Source: Spirosoma foliorum (GTDB lineage Bacteria; Bacteroidota; Bacteroidia; Cytophagales; Spirosomataceae). Taken from it: DNA of 64,000 nt. The notes beneath the pieces are model-generated. The model had not been told where the DNA came from. It did not search any database and was given only the letters and a program-made list of their open reading frames with translations. The translations under genes were made by a program, and so were the position numbers. Location of the stretch: assembly GCF_014117325.1 (NCBI RefSeq), contig NZ_CP059732.1:8569501-8633500 (forward strand), written 5' to 3'. Positions 43,635 to 52,800 of the stretch are shown in pieces. The stretch's first letter is position 1; every line of letters starts with the position of its first letter.

Positions 43635-45803
43635 ATGAATCGCTGGCTTTCTGTTGTTTATCTGACTGTCTGTCTGCTAATCTGCCTGGCCTCTTCATGG
43701 GCATTTGCACAAACAACAACTACCCTAACCGGTACTGTAGCCGATGCCACAACAGGTAAGGCCATGCCGTTTGCCAATGTGTACCTCAATGGCAGCACAC
43801 GCGGCACCGTCACAAACGAAGAAGGCTATTATTCGCTCTCCGGCGTGCCGCTGGGTACAGTAGAAATTGTGGCCTCTTTCGTTGGATATCACCCGCAGCA
43901 ACGGCTGTTACGTCTGGATGCCAGTCAAAATAACAAAGCTAATTTTCGCCTTAAACCTAGCGACCAAACACTGCTGACGGTAACCGTTCGGGGTAATCAG
44001 AAGAAATGGGAGCGGCACCTTCGGCAATTTAAACGTCAGTTGCTCGGCGAGCCTTTTGGGAGTCAATGCCTGATTATGAACAGCGATGTGCTCAGCTTCA
44101 AAGAAGAGGCTGGACAATTAAAAGCAACAGCATCAGAACCGCTCGTTATTGAAAATCAGGCGTTAGGCTACAAGTTGAGATACGAGCTTCTTTATTTCGA
44201 TGGATCATTCAAGAAGGTGTATTATGCCGGTACCATCCATTTCGAAGAAATGAAACCCGCTGATGAGCGACAGGCGAAGCGATTCCGACGAAATCGGATG
44301 ATTGCCTACAAAGGCTCCACTCGGCACTTGATGGCTAGCCTGGTCGAAGGGAACTATGAAAAGGAGGGCTTTCTGGTTTATCAGGAAGACCCTGCGGTAC
44401 TGCCGATGAAATCTATAGCCAACCGGATAGTTCTGGCCGGGTCAATTGGGACAGATACGACCAAAGGGCATTTGTTACCCTTGAAATTGAAGGAGTTAAT
44501 GCGGCCGGGTCGCCTACCGTTCGAACGACAATTGGTATCAGACAAGACATTGATTGTGTTTTATACGAATGCCGTATCCCTGTACTCGCCGTATATGGAT
44601 GCCCGTTACGCTTACTCAGAAATCAAATTGCCCGCCCAACAACTACAATTGACGACGGACGGAACAATCACAATACCGAATGGGATGTTGATTTCTGGGT
44701 CGTTGTCCGACGACCGTTTGTCGACCATGCTTCCCGCCGACTGGCAGCCAACAAGAGGAGATATTGATCCGGTGACTAATGCGCCCATTGTTGCCCAGGG
44801 ACGGTTTCTGTTGCCCGATGCCCGCCAGAAGCGGATTGCGGATGCGTTTAACGAGCGCTTTCGGGTGTTGGCTCCGTCGATATTCGTGCACACCGATAAA
44901 CCATTCTATGCTACTGGCGACCGGATGTGGTTGAGTGCCTATTTGCTTGATGCCGCTACAAACCGCCGACCTTTTGGCGAAACGGCCATGCATGTAGATG
45001 TATTAACGCCAGCGGGTAAACTCGTACAGCACCAATGGCTACGGGTAACGGATGGGCGGGCAGTGGGAAGCTTCAGATTCTCAGATTCTCTGGCGTCGGG
45101 CACGTATCGGTTGCGCGCTTATACGGATGAAGATGATGGACAAATTCGCCCTGCTTTTGAGCGGTCAATTGCCGTGAATAACTTAGGTCAGATCTCATTA
45201 CTGAAGCCGACCGATGCAGAACTCAAACCGTTGGATGTGCAGGTTTTGCCCGAAGGGGGGCGCTGGATCATTGGCTTACCAGCCCGTTTGGGTGTTAAAC
45301 TGGTTGATCCAGATGGAAAAGGCGTCATGGCATCGGGACGGGTTGTTACGAACGAAGGCAAAGAGGTTTGCCCCGTAACGGTCAATGCGTTCGGGATGGG
45401 AAGCTTTGTGATGACGCCCGAAGTGGATAAAAAATACTATGCTGATGTTGTCCATAATGGTCAGCATCAGCTGGTGCCGCTCCCCCCGGCCGAAAAAGAG
45501 GGCTATAACTTCTCGGCTGATGTTGTGAGCGATACAAATCGATTGGCCTTAACAATTACGGGGACGAATTTACCTTCACTGGATTCGGTGTACGTCCTTA
45601 TCCAACAGCGGGGTCGCCTGGTCGATCAGCGGAAAATTCTGTTACAGAATGGAATCGCTCGGGTGAGTTTGCCCGTGGAAGGGCTTCCTGCGGGGCTGAA
45701 TCAGATTACACTCTATAACGCGGCCGCCCGTCCTCAGGCCGAGCGACTCGTATTTATTCCGGATCATTCCCCCCCCTCTACGGGTGCTGTTGGGCTTAAA
45801 TAA
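43635..45803 (+). CDS. CarboxypepD_reg / MG2-like outer-membrane protein, N-terminal part (frameshifted)
   Basis: 722 residues with signal peptide (cleavage near SSWAFAQ, about 27), CarboxypepD_reg-like domain (about 30-110: LTGTVADATTGKAMPFANV, GYYSLSGVPLG), and a region with alpha-2-macroglobulin MG2 character (about 415-520: VHTDKPFYATGDRMWLSAYLL, YRLRAYTDEDD). It ends SPPSTGAVGLK-stop because of a shift in the C8 tract at 45769-45776. If one C were absent the frame would read SPPLRVLLGLNKPRYQPRE into the next frame, giving a single protein of about 1180 residues. Large family of this layout is typical of Bacteroidota outer-membrane systems. Confidence 0.8.
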   Translation: MNRWLSVVYLTVCLLICLASSWAFAQTTTTLTGTVADATTGKAMPFANVYLNGSTRGTVTNEEGYYSLSGVPLGTVEIVASFVGYHPQQRLLRLDASQNNKANFRLKPSDQTLLTVTVRGNQKKWERHLRQFKRQLLGEPFGSQCLIMNSDVLSFKEEAGQLKATASEPLVIENQALGYKLRYELLYFDGSFKKVYYAGTIHFEEMKPADERQAKRFRRNRMIAYKGSTRHLMASLVEGNYEKEGFLVYQEDPAVLPMKSIANRIVLAGSIGTDTTKGHLLPLKLKELMRPGRLPFERQLVSDKTLIVFYTNAVSLYSPYMDARYAYSEIKLPAQQLQLTTDGTITIPNGMLISGSLSDDRLSTMLPADWQPTRGDIDPVTNAPIVAQGRFLLPDARQKRIADAFNERFRVLAPSIFVHTDKPFYATGDRMWLSAYLLDAATNRRPFGETAMHVDVLTPAGKLVQHQWLRVTDGRAVGSFRFSDSLASGTYRLRAYTDEDDGQIRPAFERSIAVNNLGQISLLKPTDAELKPLDVQVLPEGGRWIIGLPARLGVKLVDPDGKGVMASGRVVTNEGKEVCPVTVNAFGMGSFVMTPEVDKKYYADVVHNGQHQLVPLPPAEKEGYNFSADVVSDTNRLALTITGTNLPSLDSVYVLIQQRGRLVDQRKILLQNGIARVSLPVEGLPAGLNQITLYNAAARPQAERLVFIPDHSPPSTGAVGLK
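45769..45776 (+). other. C8 homopolymer causing a frameshift between the two halves
   Basis: Eight consecutive C residues at the exact point where the 43635 and 45784 frames should be joined. A C7 tract would restore one frame. Options: phase-variable slippage site, recent mutation, or sequencing error. Confidence 0.7.
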
Positions 45804-47193
45804 ACCTCGCTATCAGCCTCGGGAGCAGGCTATTTTGAGTATCAATATGAGTGATGAAGGGCTACCAACGATGGCTGTTTTGTCGGCCTCGATTACCGAT
45901 GCGGGTCAAGTTCCTGACGATACGGCTTCGGCAACGATCCAAACCCATTTATTGCTGACGGGCGAATTAAGTGGACGAGTCGAGAGCCCTAATGTTTACC
46001 TGAAAGATAATTCACTGGAAACACGCCGGGCTGTTGATGATCTGCTGTTAACACAGGGCTGGCGACGGGTAAGTGGCACCTCATCAACTGAACTTCTGGG
46101 TGGAGTGTCGCTGATGGGGAAAGTGCTGAATGCGAAAAATCAGCCCATATCAGGTGCACAGGTGATGGTGGCTTCTACGGTTCCGGAGCATTCCTTTGTA
46201 CGGTCGGCTGGAACAAACGATCGGGGGCGATTTCGATTGGCGGGTCTGGAAATTGCGGATACGGTGCAATTGATGACTCAGCTTACCGATCACCAGTTGA
46301 AAAACTTTGCCGATAAAGACGCTCATCTGGTATTGGATGGCCCCTGGACGTTCTGGAAACCTGATACGACGAACATTCCCGCTAACTGGACCAGCCTGCA
46401 CGCTCAATTAGCCGCTGCCCGGACTCGCCAGGAGAATGACGCCGATCTGTACCGGGATAAAACAGTCAAACTTTTGCAAACTGTTACTGTTCGAGCCCGG
46501 AAACTGGACGAACGCCCGTTGGATGTTCAGCGATCGAGCCTGCATGGTGAAGCTGATGCTACGCTTGTCTTCGATGAAAAATCTCCCCGATTTGCCAATC
46601 TCTACGAAATGATGCGGGGAAAGGTGGCGGGTGTAAGTGTTACACAAGATCCGCTTACACAGAATTACCATGTGATAGTTCGGGGGGTAGGTACGCTGAA
46701 AAGTGGTACACAGCCGCTGTATTTAGTTGATGGAATGACCATTCAGGATAATGACGGGACGGCTTTATTAACCTTTAATCCGGGTGATATAGAGCGTATC
46801 GAAGTCCTGAAAAATGGCGGAACGGCAGGTATTTATGGCGTTCGGGGGGGCAATGGCGTTATTGCCTTTTACACGAAACGATTCCGGCCCGATCAACAGA
46901 AAAGCCCAGAAAAGGGCGGTATGAAACCCTTGCAACTTATTGGTTATGCCTCGGTTCAGCGGGAGTTCTATATGCCAAAATACACCATTGAAACCCAAAC
47001 GCCTGCGGTACCTGATCGTATTGACCGCCGTGATGTGCTCTACTGGAAGCCACTGATACAGACCGATAGTGAGGGGCATAGCCAGTTAGTTTTCCCGATG
47101 TCAGATGTTGTACGAACGCTGCGTATAACGTTACAGGGGATTACCGAAAATGGTCGCCCCATTGTCGTGACCGAACTAATTCGGGTGCAGTAA
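45784..47193 (+). CDS. C-terminal part of the same protein, with TonB-plug-like domain (frameshifted)
   Basis: 469 residues. After MG-like beta domains (RYQPREQAILSINMSDEG) comes a second CarboxypepD_reg-like insert (LMGKVLNAKNQPISGAQV) and a plug-like domain (about 270-350: FANLYEMMRGKVAGVSVTQD, YLVDGMTIQDND, GDIERIEVLKNGGTAGIYG, RGGNGVIAFYTK), then a C-terminal beta domain. There is no barrel. The start at 45784 is an artefact of the frameshift; the real start is at 43635. Confidence 0.8.
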   Translation: MLLGLNKPRYQPREQAILSINMSDEGLPTMAVLSASITDAGQVPDDTASATIQTHLLLTGELSGRVESPNVYLKDNSLETRRAVDDLLLTQGWRRVSGTSSTELLGGVSLMGKVLNAKNQPISGAQVMVASTVPEHSFVRSAGTNDRGRFRLAGLEIADTVQLMTQLTDHQLKNFADKDAHLVLDGPWTFWKPDTTNIPANWTSLHAQLAAARTRQENDADLYRDKTVKLLQTVTVRARKLDERPLDVQRSSLHGEADATLVFDEKSPRFANLYEMMRGKVAGVSVTQDPLTQNYHVIVRGVGTLKSGTQPLYLVDGMTIQDNDGTALLTFNPGDIERIEVLKNGGTAGIYGVRGGNGVIAFYTKRFRPDQQKSPEKGGMKPLQLIGYASVQREFYMPKYTIETQTPAVPDRIDRRDVLYWKPLIQTDSEGHSQLVFPMSDVVRTLRITLQGITENGRPIVVTELIRVQ

Positions 47194-47201
47194 TCAACAG
47201 A

Positions 47202-47729
47202 CTAGTTTCCCCAGACTGGCGTTGGGGTAGTGGCATCGAATAACTCATCGATGTAATAGTCCCGGCGGTCGCGTTTATCGCATTCATCACCCCCGATCGG
47301 ATAGCGGCAGGTGGCATAAACGGCTACATTATCAGGATTCATCAGGCTGACATAGGCACCGTTTGGAAATTTCTCTGTTTTGTGCGCCCGGTTCAGCAGG
47401 CAATGCCCCAACTCATGAAAAACCAGGCATTCCCGCTCATTCACACTGGCGGTTTTCCAGCAAAAATCATCAGAACTCAGCGTAATTTGGGGCGTTTTAC
47501 CCGTCTCGAGGATACACTGGCCACAAACATCTTCGCTTTGAGCCGATCCAAATGTAACAATCAGATTGTCCGTTGAAACGGATTTATTACGCTTGCTAGC
47601 CTCATCCCGAAATGATTTCAGGTACGGTTCAACTTCCGTAGGCACACTGTACTGCACCGGCTCCGGTTGCGAACTAGACTGGCAACTCGCTATGCTCAGG
47701 AAAATAAATAAAATGACGAGCGAACGCAT
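47202..47729 (-). CDS. Putative lipoprotein metallopeptidase with HExxH
   Basis: A 175-residue protein. Lipobox-like IASC at residues 13-16 of the signal peptide. ECLVFHELGHCLLNRAH (HExxHxxxxxxH, about 105-117) is the zincin motif with third His; several Cys pairs (CGQC, CRYP, ECDKR) may form disulfides. The role at the cell surface is not known. The frame start is at ATG 47729, just before a REP hairpin. Confidence 0.75.
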   Translation of the reverse strand: MRSLVILFIFLSIASCQSSSQPEPVQYSVPTEVEPYLKSFRDEASKRNKSVSTDNLIVTFGSAQSEDVCGQCILETGKTPQITLSSDDFCWKTASVNERECLVFHELGHCLLNRAHKTEKFPNGAYVSLMNPDNVAVYATCRYPIGGDECDKRDRRDYYIDELFDATTPTPVWGN

Positions 47730-47744
47730 GGGACTATAAGCACC

Positions 47745-47841
47745 TGGCGCGAGTATTTACTCGTGCTTTTTGATAAAGTCAGTATTCACTGACGCAAGCG
47801 AATGCTTGCTAAATAAAAGGCACAAGTAAATACTCGCGCCA
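47745..47841. repeat. REP hairpin, left copy of the RAYT unit
   Basis: TGGCGCGAGTATTTACTCGT and ACAAGTAAATACTCGCGCCA are the outer arms; AGTATTCACTGACGCAAGCG/AATGCTTGCT forms the inner part. Matches 48433-48539 closely, and 34501-34627 more loosely. Confidence 0.8.
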
Positions 47842-47883
47842 TAATGAAATTATATATACTTTTAAGATAGAAAAGTATATATA

Positions 47884-48430
47884 ATGAGTAGAAAATATAA
47901 AGTCAGAGATCAGTCAAAAGTTTACTTCATAACCTGTACCGTTGTTCAATGGATTGATGTATTCACTCGTCGTCACTACAAAGACATTGTGCTCGATAGT
48001 ATACGTTATTGTATAGCCGAAAAAGGTTTGGAGCTATATGCCTACTGCCTGATGACGAATCACTTACATATGATTGTTGGGGACCAACAAAAATCCAATC
48101 GAATACATTATGCGGGATATGAAGCGGCATACGTCTACTCTGCTATTTCCTATCATTGAGCAGGATAGTGAAGAAAGTCGCCGGAATTGGATGTGCTGGA
48201 TTTTCAAGCGAGCTGGCCAGCAGAACCCAGCGAATAATGTCCATCAATTATGGCAACAGGGGTTTCACCCGATCGAATTATCTACAAACAATATGCTTGA
48301 GCAGAAGCTAGCTTACATTCATAATAATCCTGTTGAGGCCGGATTTGTAGATGAGCCAGAAGATTACTTGTATAGTAGCGCCCGCAATTATGCTGGACGA
48401 AAGGGATTGATTGATGTGATTGTGTTGTAA
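47884..48430 (+). pseudogene. REP-associated transposase (RAYT, Y1/HUH), one-base frameshift
   Basis: The first frame (MSRKYKVRDQSKVYFITCTV ... LMTNHLHMIVG) contains the HUH motif as HLH. A G4 run at 48079-48082 has one extra base. Removing it reads TNHLHMIVGTNKNPIEYIMR into the second frame (48074-48430), which continues through KRHTSTLL, HNNPVEAGFV and YLYSSARNYA to the end, about 180 residues in all. The residue expected to be the catalytic Tyr (near KRYTS in relatives) reads His here. Apparently inactive, but both REP flanks persist. Confidence 0.8.
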
Positions 48431-48432
48431 AT

Positions 48433-48539
48433 GGCACTGGCGCGAGTATTCACTCGTGCCTTTTATGTGGTCAGTATTTACTGACGCAAGCGAATGCTTG
48501 CTTTATGAAAAGGCACGAGTGAATACTCGCGCCAGTGCC
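48433..48539. repeat. REP hairpin, right copy of the RAYT unit
   Basis: GGCACTGGCGCGAGTATTCA and TGAATACTCGCGCCAGTGCC are perfect outer arms; the centre shares AAGCGAATGCTTGCTT with the left copy. Oriented as a hairpin directly after the transposase stop. Confidence 0.82.
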
Positions 48540-48552
48540 CGCAGCGCCAGAA

Positions 48553-49062
48553 CTAAAATACCATTACATAATACTGGCAAAGAAATGTTTGTCCAAATTC
48601 ATGGATCTGACGTTGATGGGTCGGTTTGAAGCCGTAGCGTTCGTAAAACTGCATGAGTTTGGGGCGGCTTGCATCGGTCTCTAGTTCAAGAGTTCGTATA
48701 CCTCGTAACATGCATTCGCTCTTCCAGAAATCAATGATAGCCGCAAATAGATTTTGCCCGGCAAAAGCCCGACGAATGGCTAACTTATGAATGAAACTAG
48801 ATGTGTTGTCAGGAACGTCGGGCCAATAGAGCGGATCTTTCCACTGCAGAATGAATACGGCAGCGGGCTCTGGTTCGGTACCATCTTCACGGTCCACATA
48901 CATCACATACAAGTTGCCCGTTGTGTTCTCATCCAGTAGATTTTCTGGGGTGAGTGTATCGATTTGCCAGAGCTCCTGGCCATTGTCAACGAGCCATTGA
49001 CCAACCTCACGCAATACATCAAATGCTACGTCTGTCCGGTCGTTTCGGAACGAAAATTTCAT
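48553..49062 (-). CDS. GNAT-family acetyltransferase
   Basis: A 169-residue protein. AAVFILQWKDPLYW, HKLAIRRAFAGQNLFAAIID (acetyl-CoA-binding loop, about 105-122), and MRGIRTLELETDASRPKLMQFYERYGFKP (about 131-160) follow the GNAT order. Substrate unknown. Confidence 0.85.
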   Translation of the reverse strand: MKFSFRNDRTDVAFDVLREVGQWLVDNGQELWQIDTLTPENLLDENTTGNLYVMYVDREDGTEPEPAAVFILQWKDPLYWPDVPDNTSSFIHKLAIRRAFAGQNLFAAIIDFWKSECMLRGIRTLELETDASRPKLMQFYERYGFKPTHQRQIHEFGQTFLCQYYVMVF

Positions 49063-49178
49063 AAAAAAGAAGCAGGTTGTCTATTGAAAAACTAGGCAAA
49101 AGCAGGGTTTTAGGAGCCTCTGGCTAACAAGCCTCTGAGGCTCGATAACATTCGGAATAGCTTACAAGTTAAGCCAAT

Positions 49179-49634
49179 ATGACTGACTTAAACAAAACAA
49201 TCCTACCGTCGCTGGGCAGCGGCCTGATTGGTGCCTGTGCACTAACGATCTTGCATGAAACGGCTCGCCAATTCATTGACGAGGCTCCGAGAGCTGATAT
49301 ACTGGGTATGCGGGCGATGAAGAAGGTTCTCAAAAAAGCCGATGCCAAGGTACCTTCTGATGACGAACTTCACGACTGGGCACTCGGAGGTGATCTCGTA
49401 TCGAATACGCTTTACTACAGCCTGATAGGCCTAGCAAAACCTAAACATGCGCTGGCCGCTGGCGTTGCTTTAGGCGTTGTGGCAGGAGTGGGTGCAGTAG
49501 GCTTACCTGGCCCGTTGGGTCTGGGGACAGCACCTAGTAGCCGCACGCCAGCCACGGTTGCCATGACTATTGGTTGGTATTTGATTGGTGGACTGGCAAC
49601 GGCTGCCGCTTATCGATTTTTGAAGCGTAAGTAA
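49179..49634 (+). CDS. Hypothetical membrane protein
   Basis: A 151-residue protein with hydrophobic segments near 10-27, 78-115 (Gly/Ala-rich) and 125-147, and basic ends. Not recognised. A GAGCCTC hairpin lies before it at about 49113-49142, and nothing else notable between 49635 and 49875. Confidence 0.6.
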   Translation: MTDLNKTILPSLGSGLIGACALTILHETARQFIDEAPRADILGMRAMKKVLKKADAKVPSDDELHDWALGGDLVSNTLYYSLIGLAKPKHALAAGVALGVVAGVGAVGLPGPLGLGTAPSSRTPATVAMTIGWYLIGGLATAAAYRFLKRK

Positions 49635-49875
49635 ATTTATTCGGTTGCACACCGATACCAATCATCTGCTTCTAGTAGCGACCCGTAGCTCTGAAGCAGA
49701 GCGTCCTATTGTAATTGCTAGAGAGCTATCTGAAGAATTTATCTCCTTTTAAACCCTCGTCATACTAATGTATCAGATAGAGACTATTTGTGGAATTTTA
49801 TAAATAACGAGTTAGAGATTTGGTTAAATTGTTGCTTTAGGCAATAGAGCTCCATACCAAGTTCTTACTCTATCC

Positions 49876-52800
49876 ATGAACATTCGTTACCTGATCTTTT
49901 TGCTGATAAGCTATACCTTATCCTGCACATTCGTTTATGCCGATTGCCAGGCGCCCCAATACGCTTATACGTATAGTATTACTCATCAATCGGCTGACTT
50001 AAGTTGGTTCTACTTTGGTAGTAGTTCGCCAATATATCAGATACAATGGCGTATATCGGGGAGTACAACCTGGACGACTAATCCTCCGGTACAGACAACT
50101 ACATATACCACGCTAACAGGACTTGCGAATAATACTGCGTATGAATGGCATGTGCGGTCTATATGTGCAGCAGGTGATACATCGGTTTACGGTAATGTAT
50201 CTACCTTTCAGACGAAATGTGATCCGCCCAGTAATCCGGCCATAGCCAATGTGACGCATCAATCGGCACAGCTCAATTGGTATACAACGCTTAGCGGGTT
50301 TACGTATGAAATACAGTGGAGACCAACAGGTGCAACGACCTGGACAGTAATAGGTGGTCTGGCTGGTAATTCCTTTACGCTCTCAGGTTTGACTGATGAA
50401 ACCCCCTACGAATGGAAGGTTCGGACGACCTGCTCGGCAGCTGCAACGTCTGATTTTGTGACAGGGCCGATTTTCCAAACGCATTGTAAGCCTCCTACCA
50501 ATCCTCGACTAACGCTGACTAATCCCGATGCTGTAGAACTCAAATGGGACAGCCCTCAGACCAACGCTCATTTTGACTTACAATGGCGTCTAACCGGAGC
50601 ATCAGACTGGATATTGGTAGAAGGTATTTCGCTTTCTGAATACGTTTTGACTAGCCTGACTAATGGAGCTACTTACGAGTGGCGAGTACGAACGGCATGT
50701 TCGGCTACATCAAAATCTGCCTTCACCGATATACAGCAATTTCAGACCAGTTGTCCATTACCCAGTTTTCTGTCTTCCGGTTCAGTAACCAATAATTCGG
50801 CTGTCTTGCAATGGCGGGCCTCGGCGAGTGAGCTTCAATGGAGATCGTCTGGAACAACTACCTGGAATACGGTGTCGTTAGCCAAATCGCCTTACAGCCT
50901 GACGGGATTAACGAATAATAAGACCTATGAATGGCGTGTAAGAACGGTCTGTTCGGCTTCGGCGATGTCAGATTATTCACCTTTGCAACTGGTTTCTACC
51001 CAATGTCTGGCTCCTACAGGTGCCAGGAGCTCGCCAAATGCAACGGGCGGACTAGAACTATCCTGGGATTCTACCGATGGTGGGCCATTTGAAGTACAAT
51101 GGCGTACCACGGGGGCAACTAATTGGTCTTCAGTAGCTGGTATTTCTTACACGGGCTATACGCTTACGGGTTTAACGCCCGCAGCAGTGTATGAATGGCG
51201 GGTGCGTAAAGTATGTTCCCCTACGGATTATTCCGATTTTGCTACAGCTCAACCTGTTCAAACGAGTTGTAATGCACCAACATACACCCAGAGTGCGAAT
51301 GCCACAAGCACAACCATCGACCTGTCCTGGAATGCAGGCGAAACCAGTGCCCAATATGAATTGCAATGGCGGGTTACCAATACAACAAACTGGACAACGG
51401 TATCGGGTATTACTTCTACGGGTTATTCCCTAACGGGTTTACAGGCAAATGTTTCTTATGAATGGCGGGTGCGTAAACTCTGCTCAGATCAGGTTGCCTC
51501 TGCCTTTACCGCCAATCAAACGTTTACGTTAACGTGTTCATCACCAACCTATTTTTATACGAACAGCATTGGTATTTCATCTGCTGTTATAGGTTGGGGT
51601 GGATCATCGACCTATCCTCCTTACGAGGTTCAGTATCGCGTAGTTGGAGCGGCTGACTGGACACTATTATCCGATTTGGCAACGCCCTATTATGCTCTTA
51701 AAGGGCTTAGTAATAACACAACCTATGAATGGCGAGTCAGGTCGGGTTGTTCGATAGGTGGAGCAGCCGATTTCTCGGGGATACAAACCTTTCATACACA
51801 GTGTGGGGCTTCATTATCTGGCCTTGCCGTGGGAGATATCGATATCAGTTCGGTAAAATTAACCTGGGATAATGCTACTAGTTTTAGTCTTTATGAGATA
51901 CAATATCGTGATATAGCTGGTGGCGATTGGGTTGGACTACGGCCCGAAGGAACTGAAACTGACCGTAATTTTGGTATCTTCCCATTCATGATGCCTAAAG
52001 AGTATAGACTTTATGGCTTAACGTTTGGCAAAACGTACGCATGGCGAGTTCGGGTAATTTGCTCACCTTCAGTTTATTCAGATTTCGTGGATGGGCCAAC
52101 ATTTATAACGGCCTGTCCAACTCCTCCGCGTATAGATAGTTATCAGCGAACGAACACATCGGTGTCCGTTTCCTGGGAGTACTCTACTGCAGCATCAGGT
52201 TACGACGTTCAATGGAGAGCCGTGGGCGCTAGTGCATGGAATACAGTTAATGGCGTGCAGAGTAGCACTTACCTGTTAACAAACCTTAGTCCGGGTACTG
52301 TTTATGAGTACCGAGTCCAGCGGGTATGTTGGTCGGGTATTGTAAGCGACTATTCGAATGTGGCAACGATAGTTGTACAATGTATAACTCCACCTATTGT
52401 CAACAAGGCAAGCGTAGTATCGGCTTCGTCAGCACAATTGACCTGGAGGTACCCTGCTATCTATGAGAGTGATGCGGCTATTATTGTCCATGAGCTGCAA
52501 TACCGGATTGCTGGAACATCAGACTGGACATCGGTAACTGGTATCGTTGGTACAGCGTATTCGTTAACCGGACTGACAACTGGATCTAGTTATGAATGGC
52601 GGGTGCGGGCAACCTGTTCGCCAACTGTCGTATCTGATTTTTCCGCGACGTCAACGTTTGGATTAGTCTGCCAGGCAACTTTTGATTATGTATATACTGC
52701 GGAAACGAGCCCAACGACGGCCCAATTAGTCTGGAGTAATCCGGCCTTACCATCCAGTAAACCCTATTCGTTACGGTGGCGAATAGTGGGCACAACAGTT

